DNA of 64,000 nucleotides, taken from positions 619,194-683,193 of the forward strand of contig NZ_BMWH01000001.1 in assembly GCF_014651135.1 (NCBI RefSeq). Reading direction: 5' to 3'. This stretch comes from Streptomyces echinoruber (GTDB taxonomy: Bacteria > Actinomycetota > Actinomycetes > Streptomycetales > Streptomycetaceae). Positions 44,087 to 53,282 of this stretch are shown here, piece after piece (the first letter of the stretch is position 1; every line of letters starts with the position of its first letter). The translations under genes were made by a program, and so were the position numbers. Under the pieces are notes generated by a model. It saw only the letters and a program-made list of their open reading frames with translations. It made no database searches and was not told the origin of the DNA.

Positions 44087-45817
44087 ATGTACCAGCCGGA
44101 CCTCTCCCCCCTCATGGACAGCCTGGCGCTCTCCGCCCTCGTCGCCGCCCTGCCCCTGCTCACCCTGTTCCTGCTCCTCGGCGGGCTGCGGCTCAAGGCG
44201 CACTGGGCCGGACTCGCCTCCCTGGCCGTGGCGCTCGTCGTCGCCGTGGCGTGCTACGGCATGCCCGCCCCACTCGCGCTGCTGTCGGCGAGTGAAGGCG
44301 CGGCCTTCGGCCTCTTCCCCATCATGTGGATCGTGGTCACCGCGATCTGGCTCTACCAGCTCACGGTCATCACCGGCCGCTTCGAGGACCTGCGCCGCGC
44401 CTTCGGCCTGATCAGCGACGACCCCCGGGTCCAGGCCGTCATCATCGCCTTCTGCTTCGGCGCCCTGCTGGAGGCCCTGGCCGGATTCGGCGCCCCCGTG
44501 GCGATCACCGGCGTCATGCTCATGGCTGTCGGCTTCGCGCCCGTACGGGCCGCGCTCACCGTGCTGGTCGCCAACACCGCGCCCGTCGCCTTCGGCGCGA
44601 TCGCCATCCCCATCATCACGGCGGGCAACCTGACGAAGATCCCCTACCCGGACATCGGTGCCTACGTCGGCCGTCAGACCCCCGTCGTCGCCCTGTTCGT
44701 GCCGCTGCTGCTCGTCGTGCTCGTCGACGGCCGCCGCGGACTGCGGCAGACCTGGCCCGTGGCACTGGTGTGCGGCGCGGTCTTCGCCATCACCCAGTTC
44801 GTCACCTCCAACTACATCTCGGTGGAGCTCACCGACATCGTCGCCTCGCTCGCGGCCCTGGCGGCGGTCGTCCTCTTCCTGCGCGTATGGCGGCCCGGCG
44901 GGGGCGAGCAAGCCCGGGCCGCCCTGCTGCGGGAGCGCGAGGCGGAGCGGGGCGACGGCCGTGGCGCGGGCCCGGACGGCGGTGTGCCCTCGGGCGCCCC
45001 GCGGGAGGAGGGCGGGGCCGGCGCCACGCGTACGGCGCCCGCCGCCACGGCCACCGCCACGCGGCCGGACAGCGGAACCCGCGTGCTCATGGCCTTCCTG
45101 CCCTACCTGATCGTGATCGCGGTCTTCTCCCTGGCGAAGCTGTGGACCCCCGCCAAGGAGTACCTGGCCACGACGGATCTCAAGCTCGGCTGGCCGGGTC
45201 TGGACGGGCACGTCCTCACGGCGGCGGGGCAGCCCTCCACCGCCACCGTCTACACCTTCTCCTGGCTGTCCTCCCCGGGCACGCTGCTGCTGCTGTCCGG
45301 TGTGCTGGTCGCCGCCGCGTACCGGGTGAGCCCGCTCGTCGCGGTCCGCGAGTTCGGCGCCACCGTGGTCAGGCTGCGCTGGGCCCTGCTCACCGTCGCC
45401 TCCGTGCTGGCCCTCGCCTACGTGATGAACCTGTCCGGCCAGACCATCACGATCGGCACCTGGATCGCCGGCGCGGGCGCCGCCTTCGCCTTCCTCTCGC
45501 CGATCCTGGGCTGGCTGGGCACCGCCGTCACCGGCTCGGACACCTCGGCCAACGCGCTGTTCGCCACGCTCCAGCAGGCCGCCGGGCACAAGGCCGGGCT
45601 CGACCCGACCCTGCTCGTCGCGGCCAACACCTCCGGCGGGGTCGTCGGCAAGATGATCAGCCCGCAGAACCTCACCATCGCGGCCACCGCGGTCGGCCTC
45701 GTCGGCCGGGAGTCGGTGCTGTTCCGGGCCGCCGTCAAGTGGAGCCTGCTGCTCCTGCTGGCCCTGTGCGTCCTGGTCCTGCTGCAGTCCAGCCTGCTCG
45801 CCGGGATGCTCCCGTGA
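44087..45817 (+). CDS. lctP: L-lactate permease
   Basis: 576-residue LctP-family proton symporter with about 13 hydrophobic segments. Family landmarks: ALLEALAGFGAPVAITGVML and ANTAPVAFGAIAIPIITAG, and near the end ANTSGGVVGKMISPQNLTIA. A hydrophilic loop (about 275-330, Ala/Gly/Arg-rich) is longer than in Escherichia coli. First gene of the lactate operon, after the second LldR operator. Confidence 0.95.
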   Translation: MYQPDLSPLMDSLALSALVAALPLLTLFLLLGGLRLKAHWAGLASLAVALVVAVACYGMPAPLALLSASEGAAFGLFPIMWIVVTAIWLYQLTVITGRFEDLRRAFGLISDDPRVQAVIIAFCFGALLEALAGFGAPVAITGVMLMAVGFAPVRAALTVLVANTAPVAFGAIAIPIITAGNLTKIPYPDIGAYVGRQTPVVALFVPLLLVVLVDGRRGLRQTWPVALVCGAVFAITQFVTSNYISVELTDIVASLAALAAVVLFLRVWRPGGGEQARAALLREREAERGDGRGAGPDGGVPSGAPREEGGAGATRTAPAATATATRPDSGTRVLMAFLPYLIVIAVFSLAKLWTPAKEYLATTDLKLGWPGLDGHVLTAAGQPSTATVYTFSWLSSPGTLLLLSGVLVAAAYRVSPLVAVREFGATVVRLRWALLTVASVLALAYVMNLSGQTITIGTWIAGAGAAFAFLSPILGWLGTAVTGSDTSANALFATLQQAAGHKAGLDPTLLVAANTSGGVVGKMISPQNLTIAATAVGLVGRESVLFRAAVKWSLLLLLALCVLVLLQSSLLAGMLP

Positions 45818-45861
45818 GCGCTCCCGTGAGCGCCGCCGCGCCCTCGCCGACCGGAGGAACC

Positions 45862-46737
45862 ATGCGGATCGCCCTGTTCGTCACCTGCCTGACCGACACG
45901 CTCTACCCGGAGACCGGCCGGGCGGTCGTGAAGCTGCTCGAGCGCCTGGGCTGCGCGGTGGAGTTCCCCGCCGGCCAGACCTGCTGCGGCCAGATGCACT
46001 TCAACACCGGCTACCGGCGGGAGTGCGTGCCTCTCGTGCGCCGCTTCGCCGAGACCTTCGCCGGCTACGACGCGGTCGTCACCCCCTCGGGCTCCTGCGC
46101 GGCCATGGTGCGCGAGTACCACGAGCGGGTCGCCGAGGCGGCCGGGGACGCCCGGCTGGCCGCGGCGGTGCGGGCCACGCCGGCCGTCTACGAGCTGTCG
46201 GAGTTCCTCGTCGACGTCCTCGGCGTCACCGATGTCGGCGCCTACTTCCCGCACCGGGTCACCTTCCATCCGACGTGCCACTCGCAGCGCATGCTCGGCG
46301 TGGGCGACAGGCCGCTCAGGCTGCTGCGGGCGGTACGCGGCATCGACCTGGTCGAGCTGCCGGCCGCCGACCAGTGCTGCGGATTCGGCGGCACCTTCGC
46401 GCTGAAGAACCACGACACCTCGGTGGCCATGGGTGCGGACAAGGCGCGGCATGTGCTGGCCACCGGAGCCGAGGTGCTGTGCGCGGGCGACAACTCCTGC
46501 CTCATGCACATCGGCGGCCTCCTGTCCCGGCTGCGTACCGGCGTACGCACCCTGCACCTGGCCGAGATCCTCGCCGCCGCGGAGGAGGACCGGGCACCGG
46601 CCGCCGCGGAGGAGGACCGGGCACCGGCCGCCACGGAGGAGGACCAGGCACCGGCCGCCCCGTCGCGGTCGCGGCCCGTCCCGCACTCCGGGAAGTCCCC
46701 GCAGTCCCCTCGCACCGCGGAAAGGAGCACCCCGTGA
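45862..46737 (+). CDS. lutA: LutA/LldE, Fe-S subunit of lactate oxidation
   Basis: 291 residues with two CCG domains: QTCCGQMHFNTG and a Cys in PSGSCAAM, then HPTCHSQRM and DQCCGFGGTF. With LutB and LutC it oxidises L-lactate to pyruvate. ATG at 45862 follows GGAGG. The tail carries three 9-residue repeats (AEEDRAPAA) coded by a 27-bp tandem repeat (about 46579-46659) that is not part of the usual family fold. Stop overlaps the LutB start (GTGA). Confidence 0.93.
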   Translation: MRIALFVTCLTDTLYPETGRAVVKLLERLGCAVEFPAGQTCCGQMHFNTGYRRECVPLVRRFAETFAGYDAVVTPSGSCAAMVREYHERVAEAAGDARLAAAVRATPAVYELSEFLVDVLGVTDVGAYFPHRVTFHPTCHSQRMLGVGDRPLRLLRAVRGIDLVELPAADQCCGFGGTFALKNHDTSVAMGADKARHVLATGAEVLCAGDNSCLMHIGGLLSRLRTGVRTLHLAEILAAAEEDRAPAAAEEDRAPAATEEDQAPAAPSRSRPVPHSGKSPQSPRTAERSTP

Positions 46738-48179
46738 ACGGCCCCACCTTCCTGGGCACGCCCGCCTTCCCGTCGGCGGCCCGCACCGCGCTCGCCGACA
46801 CCCGGCTGCGGCACAACCTCGCCCACGCCACCACCACCATCCGCCGCAAGCGCGAGGAGGCGGTGGCCGAGGTGGACGACTGGGAGGCGCTGCGCGAGGC
46901 CGGACGTGCCGTCAAGGAGCGCACGCTGCGCCATCTGGACCGCTATCTGCTGCAGTTGGAGGAGCGGGTCACCGCGGCGGGCGGCCGGGTGCACTGGGCG
47001 CGCGACGGCCAGGAGGCGGCACGGATCGTCGTCGACCTCGTCCAGGCCACCGGCGAGCGGGAGGTGGTCAAGGTCAAGTCGATGACCACGCAGGAGATCG
47101 GCCTGAACGAGGCACTGGCCGACGCGGGCATCACCGCGTACGAGACCGACCTGGCCGAACTGGTCGTCCAACTGGGCCAGGACCGGCCCTCACACATCCT
47201 GGTGCCGGCCATCCACCGCAACCGGGCGGAGATCAGGGAGATCTTCCTGCGCGCCATGGGCGAGCACGGCCGTGCGGCACCGGCCGATCTGAGCGACGAT
47301 CCGCAGGAGTTGGCCGAGGCGGCCCGCCGGCACCTGCGGGAGAAGTTCCTGCGGGCCAAGGTCGGGGTGTCCGGGGCGAACTTCCTGGTGGCCGAGACCG
47401 GCACCGCGGTCGTCGTGGAGTCCGAGGGCAACGGGCGGATGTGCCTCACCCTGCCCGAAACCCTCATCTCCGTCGTCGGCATCGAGAAGGTCGTTCCCAC
47501 CTGGCAGGACCTGGAGATCTTCCTCCAGCTGCTGCCCCGCTCCTCCACCGGCGAGCGGATGAACCCCTACACCTCGTCGTGGACCGGCACCACCGCGGAC
47601 GACGGGCCGGGCGCCTTCCACCTGGTGCTCCTGGACGGCGGCCGTACCGACACGCTCGCCGACCCCGTCGGACGCCAGGCGCTCAACTGCATCCGCTGCT
47701 CGGCCTGTCTGAACGTCTGCCCCGTCTACGAACGCGTCGGCGGACACGCCTACGGCTCGGTCTACCCCGGCCCGATCGGTGCCGTCCTCACCCCGCAACT
47801 GCGCGGCACCGCGGCCGAGTCCGACCGCTCGCTGCCGTACGCCTCGACGCTGTGCGGAGCCTGCTACGAAGTCTGCCCCGTCAAGATCAACATTCCGGAG
47901 GTCCTCGTCCATCTGCGCGCCCGGGTGGTCGACGAGGGCCGTACCCGAAAGGTGCCGAGTCCCGAGCGGCTGGCCATGGCGGCGGCGCGCTCGGTGCTCG
48001 CCGGCCCGTCCCGGCTGGCGGCGGCGCAGCGCGCCGCGGCCGCGGCCGGGCGGCTGCTCGGCCGCGACGGCCGGATCAGCCGGCTGCCCGGCCCGGCCTC
48101 GGCGTGGACCGAGGCACGTGACGTACCGGTCCCGGCCCGGGAGAGCTTCCGGGCCTGGTGGAGGAGGACACACCGGTGA
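46734..48179 (+). CDS. lutB: LutB/LldF, Fe-S electron-transfer subunit
   Basis: 481 residues. LUD domain in the middle (ANFLVAETGTAVVVESEGNG) followed by two 4Fe-4S motifs: CIRCSACLNVCPVY and CGACYEVCPVK. GTG at 46734 overlaps the LutA stop and has AAAGGAG upstream. The C-terminus is typical of the family (ARESFRAWW). It carries electrons from lactate oxidation. Confidence 0.95.
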   Translation: MNGPTFLGTPAFPSAARTALADTRLRHNLAHATTTIRRKREEAVAEVDDWEALREAGRAVKERTLRHLDRYLLQLEERVTAAGGRVHWARDGQEAARIVVDLVQATGEREVVKVKSMTTQEIGLNEALADAGITAYETDLAELVVQLGQDRPSHILVPAIHRNRAEIREIFLRAMGEHGRAAPADLSDDPQELAEAARRHLREKFLRAKVGVSGANFLVAETGTAVVVESEGNGRMCLTLPETLISVVGIEKVVPTWQDLEIFLQLLPRSSTGERMNPYTSSWTGTTADDGPGAFHLVLLDGGRTDTLADPVGRQALNCIRCSACLNVCPVYERVGGHAYGSVYPGPIGAVLTPQLRGTAAESDRSLPYASTLCGACYEVCPVKINIPEVLVHLRARVVDEGRTRKVPSPERLAMAAARSVLAGPSRLAAAQRAAAAAGRLLGRDGRISRLPGPASAWTEARDVPVPARESFRAWWRRTHR

Positions 48180-48820
48180 ACGCGCGGACAGAAGTGCTCA
48201 GTCGTATCCGGCGGGCGCTCGCGGACGTCCCGGAAGGCGAGCGCCCCGAGGACGTGCCCGTCCCCCGTGCCTACGCGCGAGGCGGTACGGCGGCCGCCGG
48301 TTCCCCTCAGGTGGTGGAACTGCTCACCACGCGGCTCGCCGACTACGGCGCCTCGGTGCACCTGGTGTCCGAAGGGGCGGCTCCCACGGTCATCGCGCAG
48401 ACGCTGAGCGCCCGCGGTGCCGCATGCGCCGTGGTGCCCCAGGGCTTCCCCCCTGCCTGGCTGGCCGCGCTGGACCCGCACCGGGTGCTGGACGACCGTC
48501 CGCGGGTGCCCGTCCGCGAACTGGACCGGGTCGACAGTGTGGTCACGACCGCCGCCGTCGCGATCGCCGAGACCGGCACCCTCGTCCTGGACGGCGGCCC
48601 GGGACAGGGACGACGCGCTCTGACCCTGGTGCCCGACCACCATGTGTGCGTGCTGCGGGCCGAACAGGTCGTGGCCCGCGTTCCCGAGGCGCTGGCCCGC
48701 CTGGATCCCGTGCGGCCGCTGACGTTCGTCTCCGGACCCTCGGCGACCAGCGACATCGAACTCGACCGGGTGGAAGGCGTGCACGGACCGCGCACGCTCC
48801 ACGTCCTCATCGTCGTGTGA
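48176..48820 (+). CDS. lutC: LutC/LldG, LUD-domain subunit
   Basis: 214 residues. LUD fold with VVTTAAVAIAETGTLVLDGG and the ending VSGPSATSDIELDRVEGVHG, both standard. GTG at 48176 overlaps the LutB stop and follows GGAGGAGG. Last gene of the operon. Confidence 0.95.
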   Translation: MNARTEVLSRIRRALADVPEGERPEDVPVPRAYARGGTAAAGSPQVVELLTTRLADYGASVHLVSEGAAPTVIAQTLSARGAACAVVPQGFPPAWLAALDPHRVLDDRPRVPVRELDRVDSVVTTAAVAIAETGTLVLDGGPGQGRRALTLVPDHHVCVLRAEQVVARVPEALARLDPVRPLTFVSGPSATSDIELDRVEGVHGPRTLHVLIVV

Positions 48821-48848
48821 CCCGGCATCCGTCATGACAGGAGTTGTC

Positions 48849-49520
48849 ATGCCTGCCCGAAACCGAGAACCGCACCCCCGCGCGGCAGTGCCGTCCGACG
48901 TCACGGAGCCGCGCCCGCAGTACCCCAGCGCACTCGCCGTCTGTGCGCTGCCGGCCGAAGAGGAGGCGGTGTCGCAGGCCAGGGCCTTCGCGGGGGCACA
49001 GTTGACGGCCTGGCGGATCGGCGAGGATGCGGTCGACGCGGCACGCGTCGTCGTCTCCGAACTGGTGACCAACACGGTCCGGCACAGCCGCTCCGCCGAC
49101 GTCAGCCTCCGCCTCACGCACTCCCGGACCGACGTGTGGATCGAGGTCTTCGACAGCGGCATGTGGCACCCGCCCGCCACCGACACCCCGGACGGCGAAC
49201 TGGCGGAAGGCGGCCGGGGCCTGATGCTGGTGCAGGCGCTGAGCCGGCAGTGCGGTGTGCACCACACGGCGTACGGCACCTGTACCTGGGCGATCGTGTC
49301 GGAGCACCCGCCGGGGGACGGCGGGCCCGCACAGGAAGCCGCCGCACTCCGCGAGCCACACCGGCACCACCACCGCCCCGGACAGCCGCCCGGCCCTGAC
49401 GCCCGCCGCCCCGGCCACGCCGCTCCTCAGGACGGCGCGAACGCGGCGGATCGTCCCGGCCTGCGCTTGAGCGGAACGGGCCCTGCACCACGGGTCATGG
49501 CCTTATCCCGCCTCCCGTGA
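48849..49520 (+). CDS. ATP-binding anti-sigma-like protein
   Basis: 223 residues. GHKL ATPase motifs VVVSELVTNTVRHS, DVWIEVFDSGMWHP and AEGGRGLMLVQALSRQ. The C-terminal third is a His/Pro/Arg-rich tail unlike the folded part. ATG at 48849 with GGAG five bases away preferred to the start at 48834. It ends 5 bp before the left copy of the rnpB-derived direct repeat. Confidence 0.88.
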   Translation: MPARNREPHPRAAVPSDVTEPRPQYPSALAVCALPAEEEAVSQARAFAGAQLTAWRIGEDAVDAARVVVSELVTNTVRHSRSADVSLRLTHSRTDVWIEVFDSGMWHPPATDTPDGELAEGGRGLMLVQALSRQCGVHHTAYGTCTWAIVSEHPPGDGGPAQEAAALREPHRHHHRPGQPPGPDARRPGHAAPQDGANAADRPGLRLSGTGPAPRVMALSRLP

Positions 49521-49525
49521 GAGCC

Positions 49526-49560
49526 GAGCGGCAGACGAGTCGGGCTGTACGCCGGGTTCT
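49526..49560 (-). repeat. Left 35-bp copy of rnpB 3' end (att-like site)
   Basis: Identical to 52851-52885. On the minus strand it reads AGAACCCGGCGTACAGCCCG onward through the 3' strand of RNase P helix P1. No other part of rnpB is present here. Placed 5 bp after an ATP-binding-protein gene. Confidence 0.9.
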
Positions 49561-50303
49561 CCAGAAGCACCCTTCTGACCTGCGGCTTTGTGGGACGAAC
49601 CGGCTGTGACCTGCTAGGACGGGTTGCAGAGGCGGGTCATGTGCCCAAGACGCGTTCGGCCCTGGGCCTGCTGGACCGGCCGGCCGCGCTGGAGGAACAC
49701 GGCTGGTCCTCTTGTCATGGCCGTCGATCCTTGAGGAGATCGCCCGGCCCGAAGGCGCCGAACCTCATCAGCCCGGCCGCAGTCGAAGATGCCGATGTCC
49801 AGGGCGAAGCCGTCCGTGTCTCCCGCTCCCCGTCGGCCGCGGCTGCGAAGTTCACGCTTCCCCACGTAAGCGCGGCGGCGGCTCCCGCCACCAACAGAGC
49901 CCGTCCGCCCATTCCTGTGTCGTCGTCGGCCCCATCCGCTACGTTCACGCGTGAGTGTGAACTGCCAAGAGAGGGAAGGAAATCGGCGGGGAGCGGAAGG
50001 GCGGGGAGGCGATGCGCCAGCGGGGTTTCGGTCGGCTTCCGGTGCGACATCCCGCGCACGGGCATCACACGGCATCCCGGTTTCGAGGAGCCCTGCCGGA
50101 ACCTCGGACGGCACCCAGCCGGGCAGGCCCTCGACCGCGACCGGCGCGAACGGCCGGAACGGAGCTGGGCCTACGGCCGGGCGGAGGAACACGCCGAGGA
50201 GGTGCGGCGGGACAGCGCCGGCGGGGGAGCGTTCTGACGCACCCGGCGGTGACCGGCAGCAGAGGTGCAGGGAGCGGAGGAAAACCCGGCGGAGAGGTGG
50301 GGG
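49561..50303. other. Region inside element without a clear gene
   Basis: About 740 bp. A minus frame (49715-49912) with a signal-peptide-like start is listed separately. Other frames have unconvincing composition. The CAGAAG/CTTCTG hairpin next to the left repeat is the only site of note. Confidence 0.5.
49715..49912 (-). CDS. Possible small secreted peptide
   Basis: 65 residues beginning MGGRALLVAGAAAALTWGSV and then NFAAAADGE, a plausible signal peptide with A-x-A cleavage. The remaining 40 residues (RETRTASPW...) have no recognisable feature. The ribosome site is weak. Could be a fragment or chance. Confidence 0.3.
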   Translation of the reverse strand: MGGRALLVAGAAAALTWGSVNFAAAADGERETRTASPWTSASSTAAGLMRFGAFGPGDLLKDRRP

Positions 50304-51026
50304 ATGGGGCGACGTACAGCACGCATCCGGAGGATCAAGCGGAGTTTCGGGCGCTTCGACCGGCCCGTCACCATGACCTGGGGCAGGGCGGAGAAGAGCC
50401 TGGCGTATCTGACCGCCGAGCTCGGCCCCTGGCACCCGGACACCGTCAGCGCCCGCAGGACGCTGCAGACCTGGCTGATGAACAGCGGCGACACCGCCGG
50501 CGCCGTGCGGATGGCGCAGGAGGAAGTCGACGCCCGCACGGCCGAGTTCGGGCCGGAGCACGCCGACACGGTGGCTGCACGCCTGACGCTGGCCCGGCGT
50601 CGCCGCGCTGCCGGTGACATGGCCGGAGCGATCACCGAGGCACGCCTCCTCGTCGAGGACCTGACCCGGACCCACGGCCACGACCATGAGGAGACCCACG
50701 TCGCGCGGCGGATTCTCGCCGAGTACCTGTGCGAGAGCGGTGACGCCGCCGAGGGGATCCGCCGGCTCACCGCCCTGTACACCGAGTCGCGGGCCCTCGG
50801 CCCGGAACGGCTCAAGGCCACCCAGCTCCTCCGCACCACGTTGATCATGGCGCTCGAGCGCAACGGCGACCACGAGAAGGCGCTCGCGCTCCTCGACGAG
50901 GCGATCGCCGAGGGGCGCGGGACCGCCGACAGCCGCGACGACAACGGCGAGAGTGCCGACGCCGCCCGGCAGCTCCTGCAGGACTGGCGCGCCCGGCTGG
51001 TACGACAGGCGGGTGGGGCGAGATGA
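50304..51026 (+). CDS. TPR-repeat protein
   Basis: 240 residues. A basic N-terminus (RRTARIRRIKRSF) is followed by TPR_10/12-type repeats with the ELGPWHPDTVSAR, FGPEHADTVAARLTLARR and GHDHEETHVARRILAEYL spacing, about 40 residues each. These repeats bind peptides or act as the sensory half of signalling proteins; no effector domain is attached. ATG at 50304 follows GGAGAGG. Lies inside the rnpB-flanked element. Confidence 0.85.
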   Translation: MGRRTARIRRIKRSFGRFDRPVTMTWGRAEKSLAYLTAELGPWHPDTVSARRTLQTWLMNSGDTAGAVRMAQEEVDARTAEFGPEHADTVAARLTLARRRRAAGDMAGAITEARLLVEDLTRTHGHDHEETHVARRILAEYLCESGDAAEGIRRLTALYTESRALGPERLKATQLLRTTLIMALERNGDHEKALALLDEAIAEGRGTADSRDDNGESADAARQLLQDWRARLVRQAGGAR

Positions 51027-51654
51027 CACCCGGTACGGATGAGGGTGTCGCCTGCGTGGCGAAAGACTCCGCCATGCGTATCGCCGTCACGGTCTTCCTC
51101 ACCGACGAGCCCCTCACACCCACCCGGCTCGCCCATGAGCCGGAGCGGCGGTGATGCGCCGGGCTGTACCTGCCCGAGCACACCCACATCCCGGCCGGCT
51201 GGAACAACACCCGACTCGATGAACGCGCCCCCTCACCCTGCGCACCGCCCACCGAGTCGGCTCCGTCCTCGATCGGGGCAGGGCAGCGCCCTGGCCGACG
51301 TTGCCCTGGTGGTCGCAGACCCGCTCGACGATCAGGCGGCCGCTCAGCGGCTCGTACACCAGGACGCCCCGGCCCGAACCCTGCGTGGTCGCCGCGGCCT
51401 TGGACAGCCGACAACGGATACACCCGGGGGCGGTCCTGCCGGCAAGGCGCAACGGGCGGTCCCCGCGCCCGCTTGGCTCAGGTCGTCCCCCGGGGGTGAG
51501 GGCCGGGCACGCTCCGCCCGCGCGTCGTGGTGACCATGAGAGCGGTGACGTTCCGGTCGAGGCCGGCGGGGAGGGCTGCGTCCTCCGGTCTGATCTGCCA
51601 CATCTGTTGCCCGAGGGGCGGCGACAGGACTCTTTGCCGCCCTTTGCCGCCCTT
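51027..51654. other. Gene-poor stretch between convergent TPR genes
   Basis: About 630 bp with interrupted frames only. Short patches such as [21 protein letters not shown] (plus) and [20 protein letters not shown] (minus) look protein-like, so broken gene fragments are likely. No intact ORF is supported. Confidence 0.5.
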
Positions 51655-52449
51655 TCAACTCCCTGCGCCGCTGGCTGCCTGGGCGCTCTGCCACTGTGTG
51701 AGAAGACGCCGGGTGGAGGCCGCTGTCGGATGGGCGGGGCCGAGGGTGCGTTCCATGGCGGTGACGATGGCAATCATGTCGTCGACGGCCGCGTTCTTGT
51801 CGGGGCCGGTGCGCTCGTAGCGCAGGATGGCGAGGGAACTGCGGGCGATCAGGACGCTGTTGTGTTCCGCTCCCAGATGCTCGGTGCCGGTTGCCACGAC
51901 GCCCTCGTACGCCGTTTCGGCCTCGTCGGTGCGGCCGTCCTGGTCGAGCCACTGGGCAAGGCAGTAGCGGGCCGCCAGGGTGTCGGGATGGCCGGGTCCG
52001 AGGACCGGCGTGATGTCGGCGATCAGTTCTCGTATCGCGGTGAGGCGGTCGGGCAGAGTGCCCGTCTCGCCCCGTATCTGCAGGCGCATCAAGCGGGCTG
52101 ACAGGGTGTCGGGGTGGTCGGGTCCCAGTACGCGATTCAGGTCCGGCAGAACGGACTCCAGCCGGTGCAGCGCGAGGCCGGGCCGGCCCCTCGCCAGACA
52201 CACCACCGCCGACAGGACGCGGCCCCGCAGGACGTCCGGATCGTCGCCGCCGAAGCGCAACTGCGCCAGAGCCATCGGGAAGGAGACCTCGCGATGCGCC
52301 ATTCGTACGAGCAGCATCACCGCGCACAGCGCCACGAGCAGATGAATCCAGAGCATCCGGCCGACCGGCACGAAGAGAGCACCCACGCCGGCAACGGCCA
52401 GTCCGCCCAGGGGCCAGCGCCACGGCTTCGATATCCGCTGCATCCGCAC
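51655..52449 (-). CDS. Membrane-anchored TPR protein
   Basis: 264 residues. Two hydrophobic segments near the N-terminus (about 12-30 and 33-50) anchor it, followed by TPR_10/12 repeats with [52 protein letters not shown] and [15 protein letters not shown]. The same repeat type as the facing plus-strand gene, so the two may be related by duplication or interact. It lies within the rnpB-flanked element; no effector domain. Confidence 0.87.
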   Translation of the reverse strand: MRMQRISKPWRWPLGGLAVAGVGALFVPVGRMLWIHLLVALCAVMLLVRMAHREVSFPMALAQLRFGGDDPDVLRGRVLSAVVCLARGRPGLALHRLESVLPDLNRVLGPDHPDTLSARLMRLQIRGETGTLPDRLTAIRELIADITPVLGPGHPDTLAARYCLAQWLDQDGRTDEAETAYEGVVATGTEHLGAEHNSVLIARSSLAILRYERTGPDKNAAVDDMIAIVTAMERTLGPAHPTAASTRRLLTQWQSAQAASGAGS

Positions 52450-52854
52450 ATCATCGTGCTTGTCGTCGGCGAGGGGGAAGCGGTCGTTGCTGATTCCGTG
52501 ACGGAAGACGCGACACCGACCTCATCGCGGCGCGTAGCCGACTGCGGGCCCGGCGCTCCCGGCAGAGGTCGTCCGGCCCGGTCGGCGCGCCGCCTTGCGG
52601 CGGCCCGGCTCCTGCGGCGCCACCACTGCCGCACTGCGGCCGGCTTGTGCTTCCGTTACTGATCCGGCCCGCGTGCCGGCGTCGCTTGCATCGTGGTTCT
52701 GGTTCCTTTTCCGTGCCGGAGCCACGGAGGGTCACCACAACCGCGGTCATGAACGGCCCCACGCCGCAAGGAGGACCCGTGTGACGACCCCGATGCGACC
52801 CGGCCGATCTGTCCACCCCGATGAAACGGCACCCGACCTGCGGAAACGAAGAGC
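52450..52854. other. Upstream region of the membrane TPR gene, no clear gene
   Basis: About 400 bp. It must hold the promoter of the minus-strand TPR gene. On the plus strand a GTG at 52781 preceded by AAGGAGG opens a frame that runs straight into rnpB, so it is either a truncated start or chance. Confidence 0.5.
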
Positions 52855-52885
52855 GGCAGACGAGTCGGGCTGTACGCCGGGTTCT
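52851..52885 (-). repeat. Right 35-bp copy: natural 3' end of rnpB
   Basis: Identical to 49526-49560; here it is part of the intact rnpB gene. Marks the right boundary of the putative element. Confidence 0.9.
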
Positions 52886-53267
52886 GTTCCCCGGGGTCCT
52901 CGCGGACGCCGGGGCGACGGCCATCCATCTAGGGCCGATGTTGCCACCGGCCTCCAGCGGTCCACCCGCGGACTCGGGCGGGCAGCCCTCGAACGTCCGC
53001 GCAGAAACACCGGAGTGTTTCCTTTTGACCTTGCTCCGGGTGGGGTTTACCTAGCTGCCCAGGTCACCCTGGGCACTGGTGGTCTCTTACACCACCGTTT
53101 CACCCTTACCGGGGGCCGAGGCCCCCGGCGGTCTGTTTTCTGTGGCACTGTCCCGCGGGTCACCCCGGGTGGGCGTTACCCACCACCCTGCCCTGTGGAG
53201 CCCGGACGTTCCTCGGGGAGCCCCCGCTGGGGGAACTCCACGCGGCCGTCCGCCCGGCTCGTCTGCC
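52855..53267 (-). ncRNA. rnpB: RNase P RNA (type A)
   Basis: Catalytic RNA of RNase P that cuts the 5' leader of pre-tRNAs. The minus strand begins GGCAGACGAGCCGGGCGGAC and shows GAGGAACGTCCGGGCTCCAC, then the conserved CACAGAAAACAGACCGCC, GTAAGGGTGAAACGGTGG and AACCCGG regions. The 3' end CTCGTCTGCC pairs with the 5' GGCAGACGAG to form helix P1, which sets the limits. About 413 nt. Its last 31 nt plus 4 flanking bases are duplicated at 49526-49560. Confidence 0.96.
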
Positions 53268-53282
53268 GTGGTGACCATGCTA

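Larger units (their letters stand above)
49526..52885. mobile_element. Putative integrated element bounded by rnpB 3'-end repeats
   Basis: A 3.36-kb segment flanked by perfect 35-bp direct repeats (49526-49560 and 52851-52885). The right copy is the natural 3' end of rnpB, and the left copy is an orphan fragment of it. That is the picture left by site-specific integration into the 3' end of an RNA gene that keeps the gene intact. Inside are two TPR genes facing each other, a few hundred bases of apparent debris, and no integrase. It could be a decayed element or one mobilised in trans. A perfect CAGAAG/CTTCTG inverted repeat (49562-49577) lies just inside the left repeat. Confidence 0.7.

Noticed and set aside
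44326..46737. 803-residue plus-strand frame spanning the permease
   Set aside because: It overlaps the permease in the wrong frame; only the part from 45862 is LutA.
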